DNA from: Hevea brasiliensis | Taxonomy: Eukaryota; Streptophyta; Magnoliopsida; Malpighiales; Euphorbiaceae | Assembly: GCF_030052815.1 (NCBI RefSeq) | Contig: NC_079498.1 | Coordinates: forward strand, 67,132,992-67,196,991 | Length of the DNA: 64,000 bases | Direction: 5' to 3' | Part shown: positions 9,615-20,555 of the stretch, one piece after another | Layout of the letters: every line of letters starts with the position of its first letter | Position numbering within the stretch: the first letter of the stretch is position 1 | Notes under the pieces: generated by a model | Seen by the model: only the letters and a program-made list of their open reading frames with translations | Told to the model about the DNA's origin: nothing | Database searches by the model: none | Made by a program: the position numbers and the translations under genes

Positions 9615-12600
9615 TGTCACACCTTACTCCTCTATAAGGCATAACATGATCCCGTAGAATACCTAATGAACTACCGAACTTCACCTACCGATAACTCATT
9701 TAGTACCCTACAAGGGATTTTAAAACAATTTATTTACTTTTGACAAGTGGTGAGCATTTTCTAATAGGTATTTAAAACATTTGATTAAAAGTAAATCTAG
9801 TTAATAATTTTGACCCATTTTAGTTTTTCGCAAATTTTATAAAAATTTTGACAGAGTTCTGTCTGTATTTTGAGAAACCAGTTCTTCAAATACCTGTAAA
9901 AAGCACTTCTAAAAATTTTTTTTCAACAATTACTTCAATTTCACAATCAAACCCAATCCATTTCAACAACTCCACAATCATTTTAATCAATTTCTCAAGT
10001 TCAAAATTCAATAATCCTCAAAATACTAGCAATACATTTCATTCAAATCAAATAAAATAGTTCCACTCATATTTCATTAGAGACAAAGTAATTTATATTC
10101 ATCATACTAGAAATTTACATTAAGAAAATCCAAACTAAAATTTATTACAACTTTATACAAACTTTGTACAAGTTGCTCAAGACTGATTTTACATGTCCAT
10201 ACAATTACGTGCAATACATATATCAAAATGAATATTTACAGTCAAGGTATAAATTATACCCGATAACTTCTAGCAGGTAGCTCCCCTGTCCTCAGCAGCT
10301 CAATCTGCTGCTCCTCTAGTCTATATATCTGCGACAGCATACAAAGCTATCGCTGAGTGATGAACTCAGTGGTGCACAAACTAATAATTTAAAACTTAAT
10401 AAAAATTATGCTTAACAATTCATAACAAATAGAATTTTAAAATTTCTAAATTCTTCAAAAACCATGACCTTCAGAAATCAACATTTTCATTCATGTAAAT
10501 TATTCATTTGAATAACATTTTGATCAAATAGTAATTATTTAGTTACATTTCTTTTAAATTCTGAAACAATACAAAAAAATTTTGAATCACTGACAAATTA
10601 TTTATTTCAATCACAATTTATCAAATCATGCATAATTTAAAGGGCGTTGCCAACAATACACACAGTCGAACCCATGACCCAAAATTCAAATAGATGTCGT
10701 GTTGTACACCACGACATTTCACATTCTCCCAATAACAGAGGCTAAAAGGGACAAACAAAGACTAGCTAGTATATATGAATACTCATTCACATCATTCCCC
10801 AACTGGCAAGCCAGAGAGAAAGAAACTCGCTCCATCAAGTGGAGGAGTTATCTCACTAGACAAGCTAATGAGAATTCACAACATATTTTATCATGTCAAC
10901 TGTGGTTTCAAATCATATTCAAAACACTTTCTATTTACAAAGTATTTACAAATCAACATATTTAATCATAAAAAATTCATGCTCAAGGTTGGCAACACAT
11001 CAAACTTAAAATTTACAATCCTCAAAACAATGCAATAAATCCTTAAATGCATAAGAAAATTTATATTTAAATTATACAATTTCATTCAATAAGTTAAAAT
11101 TCTCAACACAACAAAATCATAAATCATACAATAAATTTATTACAAATCAATTTGGAATTGAAAAATAACAAAAGAGTTAGTTGTGCACAAACCTCAAGTG
11201 AGTCGCTTCTTGGCCTTGACTTGGTTCCTCGGGTTCTTTTCCAGTATTCTTTCCAACTGAAACACACAATTTTACAGTGTTTCAGTACTAGAACTTAAAA
11301 TAAATCTAAAATAAATTTAGCTTTACTTTTACCTAGCTCTAACACGCTTAACTCGACGTTCATGAAATTTTGTGTTTCGGGTTACTATTCACTATACTAT
11401 TCAAGTCAAATTGTTGACTTTCTAAGGCTTAATAGGTATGGGAACTCCAACTTCCACATGCCACATTTTGGTCACTAAATTTGTTGGTTTTGGTAATTTT
11501 CTCAAAACTTTGGTCTTTTAGGCAAAATTGCCAATTTTTAGTTTTGAAGTCCTAAGTTGCACTATTTCATTGATCCTTTTACTGTTGGAATTTGCAAAAC
11601 TTTCTTCATAGAAAATGTTCCCTATTGTATTAAGTTTATTCTCCTTTTTGAATCACTCCAATTGGATTTTTGTAGCTCAAGTTATAGCCAAAATACAGTT
11701 ACTGTTCATGCTGCAGAATTTATTTCTGGCAGATTTATTGATCCAACTTTATTCAGCAATTTGATCAAGTTAAGTCCATAATTTGGTCTAATTTTCTTCA
11801 TATGAAATGTTCTACTATGTATTAGGTTTCTATCGGTTCAAGAATCACCAAGTCGGAGTTTTCTAGAGAGAGTTATAGCCATTGAAACTTTACTGTTCAT
11901 GTGGTAAATCTGTAGTTTTGCAGATTCAGTGAGTCAAATTTTCTCACTAATTTAATTGGGTTAATGGCATAATTTGGGTTGGTGTTCTTCATGAAAGTTT
12001 TAGGTCTGTATCTCATCTAACCACTGGTAAAATTTCAGGTCATTTAGACCTTCCTAGCTCAAGTTATGACCAAACAAGATTACTGTTCATGTGTACTATT
12101 TATACTGCAGATTTTCAAGTTTGGTCAGTTTGTTCACTAGGTTTTGGTCACTTTTTGGGCATGCTTCCTAAATGAATATTGTGTCATTTAGTTCCTCTTT
12201 TCAGTCCCAATTGGTCCCATACCAATTGGACTTGTAAAATTTCATTTTTGGTCCCTCAAAGTTGACTTTTGGTCATGCTTCATACCCAATCCGAATTTGG
12301 CTTTGATTTAAACACTTCTAACACACTTAATTAGGTCACAAATGACCATTTCTTCCCTTAAACTATGTCAAAGACATCATTTAGCACTTCTTCACATTTT
12401 TTGTCTCTAAACCCTAATGTTTAAAACCCTAATTCATGTCATTTGTTGCATTTAGCTAATTAAACACTTATAACCATGCTCCCTTAACTCAATTAAGCTT
12501 TCTAATATGTTTAGCTCAAACAAATTTATACTTTGTCCAACCAAACCCTAGCTGTCCAAAATTGTATATAATCTCTCAACAAATTTTCTTTCCATTTTAA

Positions 12601-13563
12601 GTTTATTTACAAGCTCAATAAGTTAGAAATGTAAGAATCAAACTCAAATTATCAAATTTGATTACTAACCTTTTATGTAGAATTTTTTTTTCTTCAAAAC
12701 TTCTTCCTTTCTTTTTCTTTTTGTTGTCAAGCTCCTTCCCAAGTGACTAGAACAAGTTTTTGTAAAGCAAGTATGGGAGAAGTTGAGGTTTAGTGAGAGT
12801 TTCAAAGCTTAAAGACAACTTTAATGGAGGAATTTCCATAGAGATGAGAGGGAGAGGGAAAGTGACGTTTTGAAGAAGACCTTTATCTCTTTTTTTTTTC
12901 TTTCCTTTTGTTTTGTTTTTATCCTTATGGAAGACCCAAAAATCCCAATTAAATAAATATATTAAGTATTGTTTTTATGGCATCTTGCATGAGGTCATGC
13001 ATGATGTCATCACCTTTTGACTTTTCCATTTTCTTTTTTTTTTCTATTTATTTTTCTATTAGTTCTTTAATTTAATTCTCAATTTCAAAATTTTCTTTTC
13101 TCCGATTTTATTTGACAGTTAGGTCAGGAGTCAGCTCCTGGGGTCAATTGACCAAATTGCCCATCGCCGGTTCATCCCGGTTTGCAAATAATTCAATATT
13201 TATTCCGGCTCCCTGACCTAATTATTTGACTGACTTAACAGTTCTTTTTCGTGATTTTATTTTTTCCACTGTGTTCATAAGGGTCCTAAGGACCGCGGCG
13301 TCATAATTTACGGTTTGAAATTTGAGTTTAAAATGACTTCGCAGTCGTTCCCGAGAAGGTCACCCATCGCTGTGACTCTCGGCTCGTTTAACTTCTTATA
13401 TTCTGTTTTTCTTATTTATACTTAACTAATTGGAAATTACTAATTATTTGTGTTTATGGCTTATTTAGTTGTCTTAAGTATGGTTTTATTCCCCTTAATT
13501 GTCCGGACCGACACTGATCACCGGAATAGTGAAATATACCAGGCTATACAAATAGGGGTGTTA
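9615..13563 (-). mobile_element. Gypsy-B 5' LTR (long)
   Basis: Starts TGTCACACCTTACTCC next to the PBS. Its last part (12679-13563) matches 5702-6585, the 3' LTR of the same element, to the end AAATAGGGGTGTTA, where the expected CA is replaced by GA. The first part matches the LTR fragments at 1-755 (inverted), 19741-20555 and 45605-48636: shared landmarks are the ATCGCTGAGTG hairpin at 10351, the GTGCACAAACCTC and GAAACACACAATTTTACAG stretches near 11190-11280, and GTTGGTTTTGGT near 11483. At 3.9 kb it is long for an LTR. It holds no gene. Confidence 0.7.
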
Positions 13564-13941
13564 GACTTAATTTTTTTTGTTAGGTCAAAAATGTAATTTA
13601 AAATTCTACATTTTTGCCTCTTTTATTTTCTTTTCACTTTTACTCTAATTTTTTCCTCAATATTTCTTCATAATTCAATATTTTATTTTCATTTAATTAA
13701 ATTGACATTTTGGTAAAAAATTAACTCTTAAAGTGAATTGACCAAAATGCCCCTTATCGGGTCATAATCCCTTTTTTACAATATACCCGGTGAGTCCTTA
13801 TATTGTTGGGTCACTTGAATTTTTATTGTGTCTATCTCAATTAATTTTCTATTTATTTTTAATCCTCAAGGTGTCTTTGAATAATACTAGTCATAGACCA
13901 AAAATGGTACTATTCATAACTCGGAGGTTTGGGTTGTTACA
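13564..13941 (-). mobile_element. Terminal fragment of another gypsy LTR
   Basis: Ends in GGTTTGGGTTGTTACA at 13941, the usual gypsy LTR terminus, and holds the TTGACCAAAATGCCCC and CGGGTCATAATCCC signature that also precedes the end of the Gypsy-B LTR (6167-6200) and the G1 LTRs (51880-51900). It sits directly outside the end of the Gypsy-B LTR, so it is probably the outer remnant of an LTR that Gypsy-B entered. Copia-2 coding sequence starts at 13942. Confidence 0.5.
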
Positions 13942-14482
13942 ACTTGAGAAGAACTAAGGATTTATTCTTGATATATGGAGGTGGTGACTTGCAATTGGAT
14001 GGTTATACTGATTCTGATTTGCAATCAGATATCGATGATAAAAAGTCTACCTTAAAGTATGTGTTCATTTGTAATGGAGGTGCAGTCAGTTAGAAGAGTT
14101 TCAAACAGAGCACGACTGCAGATTCCACTACCGAGGCTAAGTATATCGCTGTATCAGATACTGTAAAGGAAGTGTTTGGATAAAGAAGTTCGTGACAAAA
14201 CTTGCAGTAATTCCTTCCATTGATTCAACGGTTCCACTTCACTATGACAACAATGGAGTAGTCATATAGGCTAAGGAACCTCGGTCTCACCAGAAATCCA
14301 AACACATAGAATGGCGCTATCACATTATCAGAGAAATAGTTGGACGAGGCGATGTAGCTATGCAGAAAATAACATCAGCTGAAAATCCAGCTAATCCATT
14401 CACTAAGCCTATGTCACAAACTCAGCTAGACTGATATCTTGAGAAGATGGGTCTAAGATATTGTAATGAATGGCTCTAGTGC
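13942..14482 (+). pseudogene. Copia-2 RNase H (5'-truncated)
   Basis: Matches Copia-1 at 30818-31262. It encodes LRRTKDLFLIYGGGDLQLDGYTDSD, YVFICNGGAVS, then a TAG where the family has Trp, then KSFKQSTTADSTTEAKYIAV and, in later frames, the HQKSKHIE and ENPANPFTKPMSQ segments typical of the copia pol C-terminus. The acidic TEAEY motif reads TEAKY. The 5' end is cut by the gypsy LTR ending at 13941; the rest of the element lies left of the window or was lost. Confidence 0.88.
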
Positions 14483-14493
14483 TAGTAGGAGAT
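14483..14493 (+). promoter_or_regulatory. Polypurine tract of Copia-2
   Basis: TAGTAGGAGAT directly before the LTR start TGTTAGTAG. The same position in Copia-1 (31266-31276) reads TAGTGGGAGAT. Confidence 0.75.
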
Positions 14494-17003
14494 TGTTAGT
14501 AGTATGCCCTAGAGCATATCATATAGTATGCATCTTGTACATATTTTATTAATGAAAGGCATTTTCACTTTTCTGTTTACATAATATATTTATGTATAAT
14601 AGAAAAGGTCTATTGATATTTTGTTAGAAATATTATTCTTAAGTTGTTAAGAATATGAGTGACGGTATTTCTAGCTCAAAGTATCATAAATTGATTCACA
14701 ATCGAGGATACTTCACAATAAGGACATGACTTGTCTAGAAAGATTGTAATCATGTTTGTTCCCTAGTTATTTATATGAGATGTAAATAAGATGGAATGGT
14801 GAGTCTCATGCCATATAACAAACATGATAGGCACTTACACATGATAAGTAGGTCAAACCAGTGACATTTATGACAAGCACATGGAGTTTACTTGTAACAC
14901 CCTCCCTGTAGCAACTCCGTACATTCTATTGCTCCAGTGACCAATGTCGGTCCGGACAGCTAGAATGTCCGGAAAAATATTTAAACTAAAGTGAAGAACC
15001 AAAATTAACTCAAATATTAATAAAAAAAATTTAGGAAAAATTTTAAAAATAAAATACAACCAAGTTAAATGAGCCGGTGCCCTAGCGATGGGTAACCTAG
15101 TGAGAAGTTGTGGTTCTCGCAACTAGGAGCCCTAGACCTGGGGAAAAATTATAAAATAATTTTTGGGACTCCAAAGAAGGGTTATTGAGGTTCTTATAGC
15201 ATTAGAATGCCAAGAAAATACTTAGAAAAATTTTTCAATCGGTACAGACAATTTTGGCCCGTTAAGCCAAACGGAGGGCATTTTGGTCATTTCGCCTTCA
15301 GAGGTGATTTTTGGCCGACTTGTCCAGTTAAGTAAATAATTATTATGACATAAAATGTGAATAAATATTACTAAAAATTGAATTGAAATGAGTAGAAAAG
15401 AAAAGAAAAAAAATGAATTAAATGGAAATTTATGACATCACATGATGTCATTAGTGTGCCTTCACCCAACCCAATGTTGACACATTGCATAAACTAACTT
15501 AAAAGAGGTCAAATGGGCTGGAAAATGGAGAAAATCAGACTTCTCTTTCTTTTTTCTTCCTCTTGCTGTGAACCATTTCACCATAACCACCATTAACAAA
15601 CTTCTAAACCTCCATTTCCCTAGCTTTCTTCCACTAAAAACCCTAATTACCAAGACAAAAATTCATTCTTTCATCTTGGTGATTCTTGTGGGAGCAAAAA
15701 GAAAAGGAAACCAAGACTTTGAGCAAGTGGGAAATTCACTCCCTAAGAGGTTAGTGACCTAAACCTTGAATTTCACTTTAATCTCATGTTTAAGAACTAT
15801 AAATATGTGTAAATGACAAAGAAATTTGATGAAACACCAGTGGTATGTTAACTCTAAATTTTAATAGCCATGGCTAGGGTAATATGGTGATGATTTTTGG
15901 GGAGTTAACATACTAGTATGGCTGCCCTTAATATGTATCTTATAAGTGAATTGATAAATGCAATGATAATGCATGGTTTTGAAATGTTGAGTTAGGGTTT
16001 GGGTTGAAGAATGAGACTTTGATCTTGTGACAATGGGAGTAGGTTTTAATGGTGAATTAGTGACCATTTGGTTTGGTTTGAATCAAAAATGAAGTGAATT
16101 GGGTTGTGGGAATTGAGGTTGGAGTGGCTGCCTTATGTGACCTGCAGGTTTGGATGTGAGTCCAGCCTGTTTGGACTGCCATAACTTAAATTGTAGAGGT
16201 TCAATTGGTTTTTGGCCAATTGGACATGAAAATAGACACAAAATGGCACAACTTTGGTGAAGAAACCATGCCCATAAAACCAAACCAAGTGGACCAAAAA
16301 CTTGCTCAAATCCGGGTGACCTGCAGGCTATTTCTGCAGAATGACCAAATGAACAGTGATTGTTCATTTGGCCATAACTCAATGTAGAAAGGTCCAATTG
16401 ACCTGAAATTTTACCAGCAACAAGCTGAGATATATAACAACAACTTTCATGAAGAAACCTACCCAAAATTATGACCAGAACCTATCCAACAATTGAGTTG
16501 CAGTCACTGTTCACTACACTATAGATATGGTCAGCCCTGAAAATTTTCAATCCGGCCAGTTGTGGTTTTTGGACCATAACTTGAGTTACAAAACTCAAAA
16601 TGGAGTGATTCAAAAAAGGAAATTCAACTAGACAAAATAAGGAACAACTTTCATGTTGATCATTTTTCCAAATTCCCACTGCAACAGTAACTAATGGAAC
16701 AGTAAAGCCAAAGCTTGAAAACTGAAAATTCTGTCTAATTCACATTAAGCTTAGAGATGGTATTGGCAACCAATACCAACAAGTTTAAAATGAAAAATGT
16801 GGTATGTTGATGATATTTAAACTAATTTACCTATTTCTAATGCAAAAGTCAACATTTTGGTTGACCAATGAAATGAATAGTAATAATAAAAATTCAATTT
16901 CAAAGAATTACATAAATAAAAAGTGTTAAATGCCCTAGTAGGCCTAATGTGATTGGTTTGGATAGGTTGGCATGCTAATAGGGTTCTGTTAGCAGTACTG
17001 CAT

Positions 17004-17071
17004 ATGGCTTCATGCCATTCTGTATTTCATGGCTTCCCATGCCATTCTGTAACATAATAGCCTTTGGCTAT
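17004..17071 (+). other. Three short stem-loops in the solo LTR
   Basis: ATGGC/GCCAT at 17004-17018, ATGGC/GCCAT at 17029-17045, and ATAGCC-TTT-GGCTAT at 17057-17071. The same cluster, in reverse complement, is in the solo LTR at 25609-25676. Two of the three stems recur in the G1 LTRs (50106-50145, 58016 on) with different loops. Confidence 0.6.
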
Positions 17072-17346
17072 GATATTGAGTTGTTATACTCGGGTTTAAT
17101 CCACGATAATTATCACAGCTTATTAGCTGTTCTGTTACACACTAGGAGACATAATGTGACCGATGGTGTGATGGTCCGAGATACTTAGTACCTAGTACCA
17201 GTTTACCCGTTTATCCAGTCTAGTCAACTAGTATAGGTTACTCAGGCAGTATTAATAAATTTTACCAAACTTCAATTGAATAATATTGCAATAAATATTT
17301 GAGACTTAGTTCACCCAAAAATGTAAACATACATTCTGTACACATG

Positions 17347-17397
17347 TTTTTATTTTATTTTATTTTATTTTATTTTATTTTATTTTATTTTATTTTA
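17347..17397 (+). repeat. (TTTTA)n microsatellite, about 10 copies
   Basis: Pure pentanucleotide run of TTTTA/TATTT inside the solo LTR. The other solo LTR has a much shorter run of the complementary unit at 25306-25333, and the G1 LTRs have none at the equivalent place, so the tract has expanded after copies separated. Confidence 0.95.
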
Positions 17398-17408
17398 TAT
17401 TGTCACCA

Positions 17409-17447
17409 CTAAGTAGAATTGCTTAGCGCGTCGCTTTTGCCACGCGC
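17409..17447 (+). other. Paired stem-loops next to the microsatellite
   Basis: CTAAG(17409-17413)/CTTAG(17422-17426) followed immediately by a GC-rich hairpin GCGCGT(17426-17431)...ACGCGC(17442-17447) with a TTTT loop. Equivalent hairpins exist in all gypsy LTRs in the window, with changed stem sequence (see findings). Confidence 0.6.
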
Positions 17448-19740
17448 AGGTACTGGAGACATAGCTGGGGAGTCCAACAGGCCTCATACAGGGTGAGCCT
17501 TCATATCTGCACTCAGAGTTCAGAGTCACCTCACATTATAGTGCATTTGGTAGGACATTAGGCCATTTTGATTTTTTGATATTTTGATATTTTGTATTTT
17601 GTAACCTTCTGTAATGTATATTATAAATTCATGTAATTATGCTTTTGATGTAAGTATCTATGGAATATGTTCAGTAATAAATTGAGCATTTTTCATTGAG
17701 CTGATTGTGTTTTGAATTGAATTGAATTTTTGAGATACTGAAGTGAATTGAGAAATTGTTGAGAATATATTGGAGGTTGATTGAGAATAATGTGATGATA
17801 TTATTGGAAGTGTTTTTAACAGGTTCAGAAGAACTGTTTTTCCAATTTATAGCCGGCACTCTGCCGGATTTTCTATAAAATTTGCGAAAAAATTAAGATT
17901 TATCAAAAATTATAAATAAATAAATTAAAAAGGATTAATTGAAATTGAAACATGAATTGGTGTTCCGACACACTGAGTGGAATAACTTGCTCGGCTACAC
18001 TGTAGACGGGTAAGGGGTGTCACATTACTCTTGTCAATATATTGTCACAAATCATATAAGTGCATGTAATCTTTAGACCTGAGATAGCACAATTATCTTG
18101 TATATAGGTGGTTTGAGTTTGATACTGCTTTCATACTTGTACTGTGTATGGGTGTATAGGCATGTGTTGGCTCCTACTAGTTATATATGGAGGTAAGTGT
18201 TGATCAAGATGGAATCTGTTACCCTAAGTAAATAGGAATAAAATCCTATGTTCATTTAATTGTTCTTGATGTTTCAAGTTCCTAATCAGGACAGATAGAT
18301 TTATTCAGAAAAAGTTTTTGATAAGAAATTCTTTTTAATCAAGAACTGAAATTAAAAGAGAACATGATATTCATAGCAAATGGGGTTTGACATAAACCAT
18401 GGCTCTAGCTCGAATTAGGATTTTATAACAGAGAGATTCTAGTGCATGGTAACATATGATTATAGGTTCATTTAAGTTAAACCTTATTACTAATTAGGTG
18501 GCCATGGCATGCTATGCTAGGTGTTAACCATGGTCTATGAGGTGCATAAAATGATTTAGAGAAATTATTTGTGGTAAGAAAGAGTTATGATGATATTAAG
18601 AGTTAATATCATGTCTCATTACCAATTAGTGATGAGCCTAGTAAGTCACACACATACGCAAGTAATCACCAAATTAAATATGATTTAATTAATTAATTAA
18701 AGAGTTTAATTGATTAATTAAATAGATTTGGTTTGCAATTAGATTGCAAAGTCCCTAGCATGGCTTGAAACCCAATCTAGGTTATTGGATGTATAGTATA
18801 AGTTAAATTTATATTTAAAGTGTTTAAATGTGAATTTAATTAATGAAAAATTAATTAATAGAGATTAATTAATTAATTTATATTTGATATAAATTGATTA
18901 GAAGAAGAGAAATAATTATTTTGGGTTGAGAACTCAAAATTAAGACACAGGAGTATTTTGGTCATTTCACAAGGTGACATGTGGCACCATGAGATGGTGA
19001 CACATGGCACTACACATAAGCTTGCCATATATCTTTTAATCATGTAAGATGATCAAAGTCAATATTAAATATAGGTTTGACACTTAGCACAATGTGATTG
19101 GATCAATTAAACCTAGAATCAATCAGAAGGTGACATGTGGCAAGGGTTTTAAGTGATGACCTAGCTATATATGTGTAAGGATGAAAGAACAAAAATACAA
19201 GCTGCTGTATTCTCTTGGTGCCGCCACCCTTGGAGTGTTCTTCTTCTCATCTTCTTCATCTCTCATCAATTCCAAGAGATTTGACAACAATCTCTTGAAC
19301 TAAAAATACTAGAAATCGTTTCTAATGTCCTGTTTACATCAATAATCTCTCAAAAGGAAAAACCTGATTTTTTAATTAATTGGAAAGGCTTTAAAAGCTG
19401 TTCAAGGTGCTGCCATTGGTGATCTTGGTGTGGACAAGCTAGAGGGACAACATCTGGTGTCCTAGGTGTATCCCAAAGGTGCCAAACACACTGCAGTGCA
19501 TCAAAAGGTTAGTGCATTTATTCTTGATCTAATCTAGGGTTCTATTGAATTAATCTGTTAATTCTAAAATCTTAAATGGCAAATGTAGATCCAAAAAACA
19601 TATTAAAAGAGTTTTAATATGCTGTTTATCATTGAAATCAAATACATAAAAATGAATCTTGCATGATGCATGTGATCCTAGATGAAAAATTTTTGAATTC
19701 AATGATTTAAACTTATGTTTTTCATGCTTTTGCTCCTTCA

Positions 19741-20555
19741 ACAACATACTAAAACAACATTTATGCATAATTCAAATCACATTTATTCAAATATTGAACT
19801 AAACATGAAAAATAGATACAAAACATGATTTGTATATTTTTAGTCCAAATAATTTCATTTAGGAAGTCTCAAAACAATTTCATAAAAACATACAGTTATA
19901 TCATGCCATTCGAAAAAATATTCATCTCAATAGCCAGAGGCTTATAAGAAATCACAAGGCTAGCTAGCTCAATCTATGGGTACCCATTCAAATTTCTTCT
20001 TCTACTGGCACACACCTCAACACTTCAGCCAGAGAAGGAATCAAAATTCAAAACTAATTCCCCTCACTAGTCATGCTAGTGAGGCATTCAAATATATGGT
20101 CATGAAACTGTGGTTTCAAAACTTTCTTAGCAATTTACTAAATATTTATTACCATTTCAAACACATACAAGTAAACTTTCAACAATTTAAGTCAAAAGCA
20201 TAATAAACATTTCAATATAATTAAGTCACAATTTAATTTCACAATTCATTCAAAACAATTTGTAGAAGAAAATTTATAGAAATTTCTATGTTGTGCACAA
20301 ACCTTATACGAGTAGCCTCTTGGCCTTGACTCGATGCTTCAGGTTCTTTCCCTGTATTCTTTTTTATTGAAACACACAATTTCACAGTATTTCAGTATCA
20401 TAATTTATCATAAATCCAAAAACAATTTCAAATCTATTTATAACACTATTCAAGTTAAATTGTTGACTTTCTAATGCTTAGTGGGTATGGGAATTTTAAT
20501 TTCACCCACATACCACATTTTGGTTACATAACTTGTTGGTTTTGGTTGTTTCCTC
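19741..20555 (-). mobile_element. Gypsy LTR fragment (B family)
   Basis: Resembles 10440-11500 of the Gypsy-B LTR: GTGCACAAACCTTA at about 20294, TTGGCCTTGACT, GAAACACACAATTTCACAG at 20370, AAATTGTTGACTTTCTAA and CTTGTTGGTTTTGGT just before the break. It is the landing site of both Copia-2 (ends 19740) and Copia-1 (starts 20556). The last five bases, TCCTC, are the left target duplication of Copia-1. The LTR resumes at 33370. Confidence 0.75.

Larger units (their letters stand above)
14893..18024 (+). mobile_element. Gypsy solo LTR (G1 family), TSD TTACT
   Basis: A complete 3132-bp LTR, TGTAACACC...GGTGTCACA, flanked by perfect 5-bp target duplications TTACT (14888-14892 and 18025-18029). 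There is no PBS, interior or second LTR, so it is the product of recombination between two LTRs of an element that had inserted into the Copia-2 LTR. It belongs to the family of G1 (shared GACACTAG/GTCCGGACAGCTAGAATGTCCGGA start, GCGCGTCGCTTTTGCCACGCGC region). Small ORFs within it are not coding. Confidence 0.95.
14494..19740 (+). mobile_element. Copia-2 3' LTR, split by a solo LTR
   Basis: Begins TGTTAGTAGTATGCCC at 14494 and ends CTTTTGCTCCTTCA at 19740. The sequence between 14893 and 18029 is a later gypsy solo LTR plus one target-site copy; without it the LTR is about 2.1 kb, like the Copia-1 LTRs. Shared landmarks: GTCTCATGCCATATAACAAAC, TGGCTCCTACTAGTTATATATGG, and a TTAATTAATTAA-rich block near 18690-18880. 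No gene inside. After 19740 gypsy LTR sequence resumes, so Copia-2 had inserted into a gypsy LTR. Confidence 0.88.

Noticed and set aside
12413..12440. AAACCCTAA-like plant telomere motif
   Set aside because: Only two scattered ACCCTAA occurrences within a gypsy LTR; no tandem array, so not a telomeric repeat.
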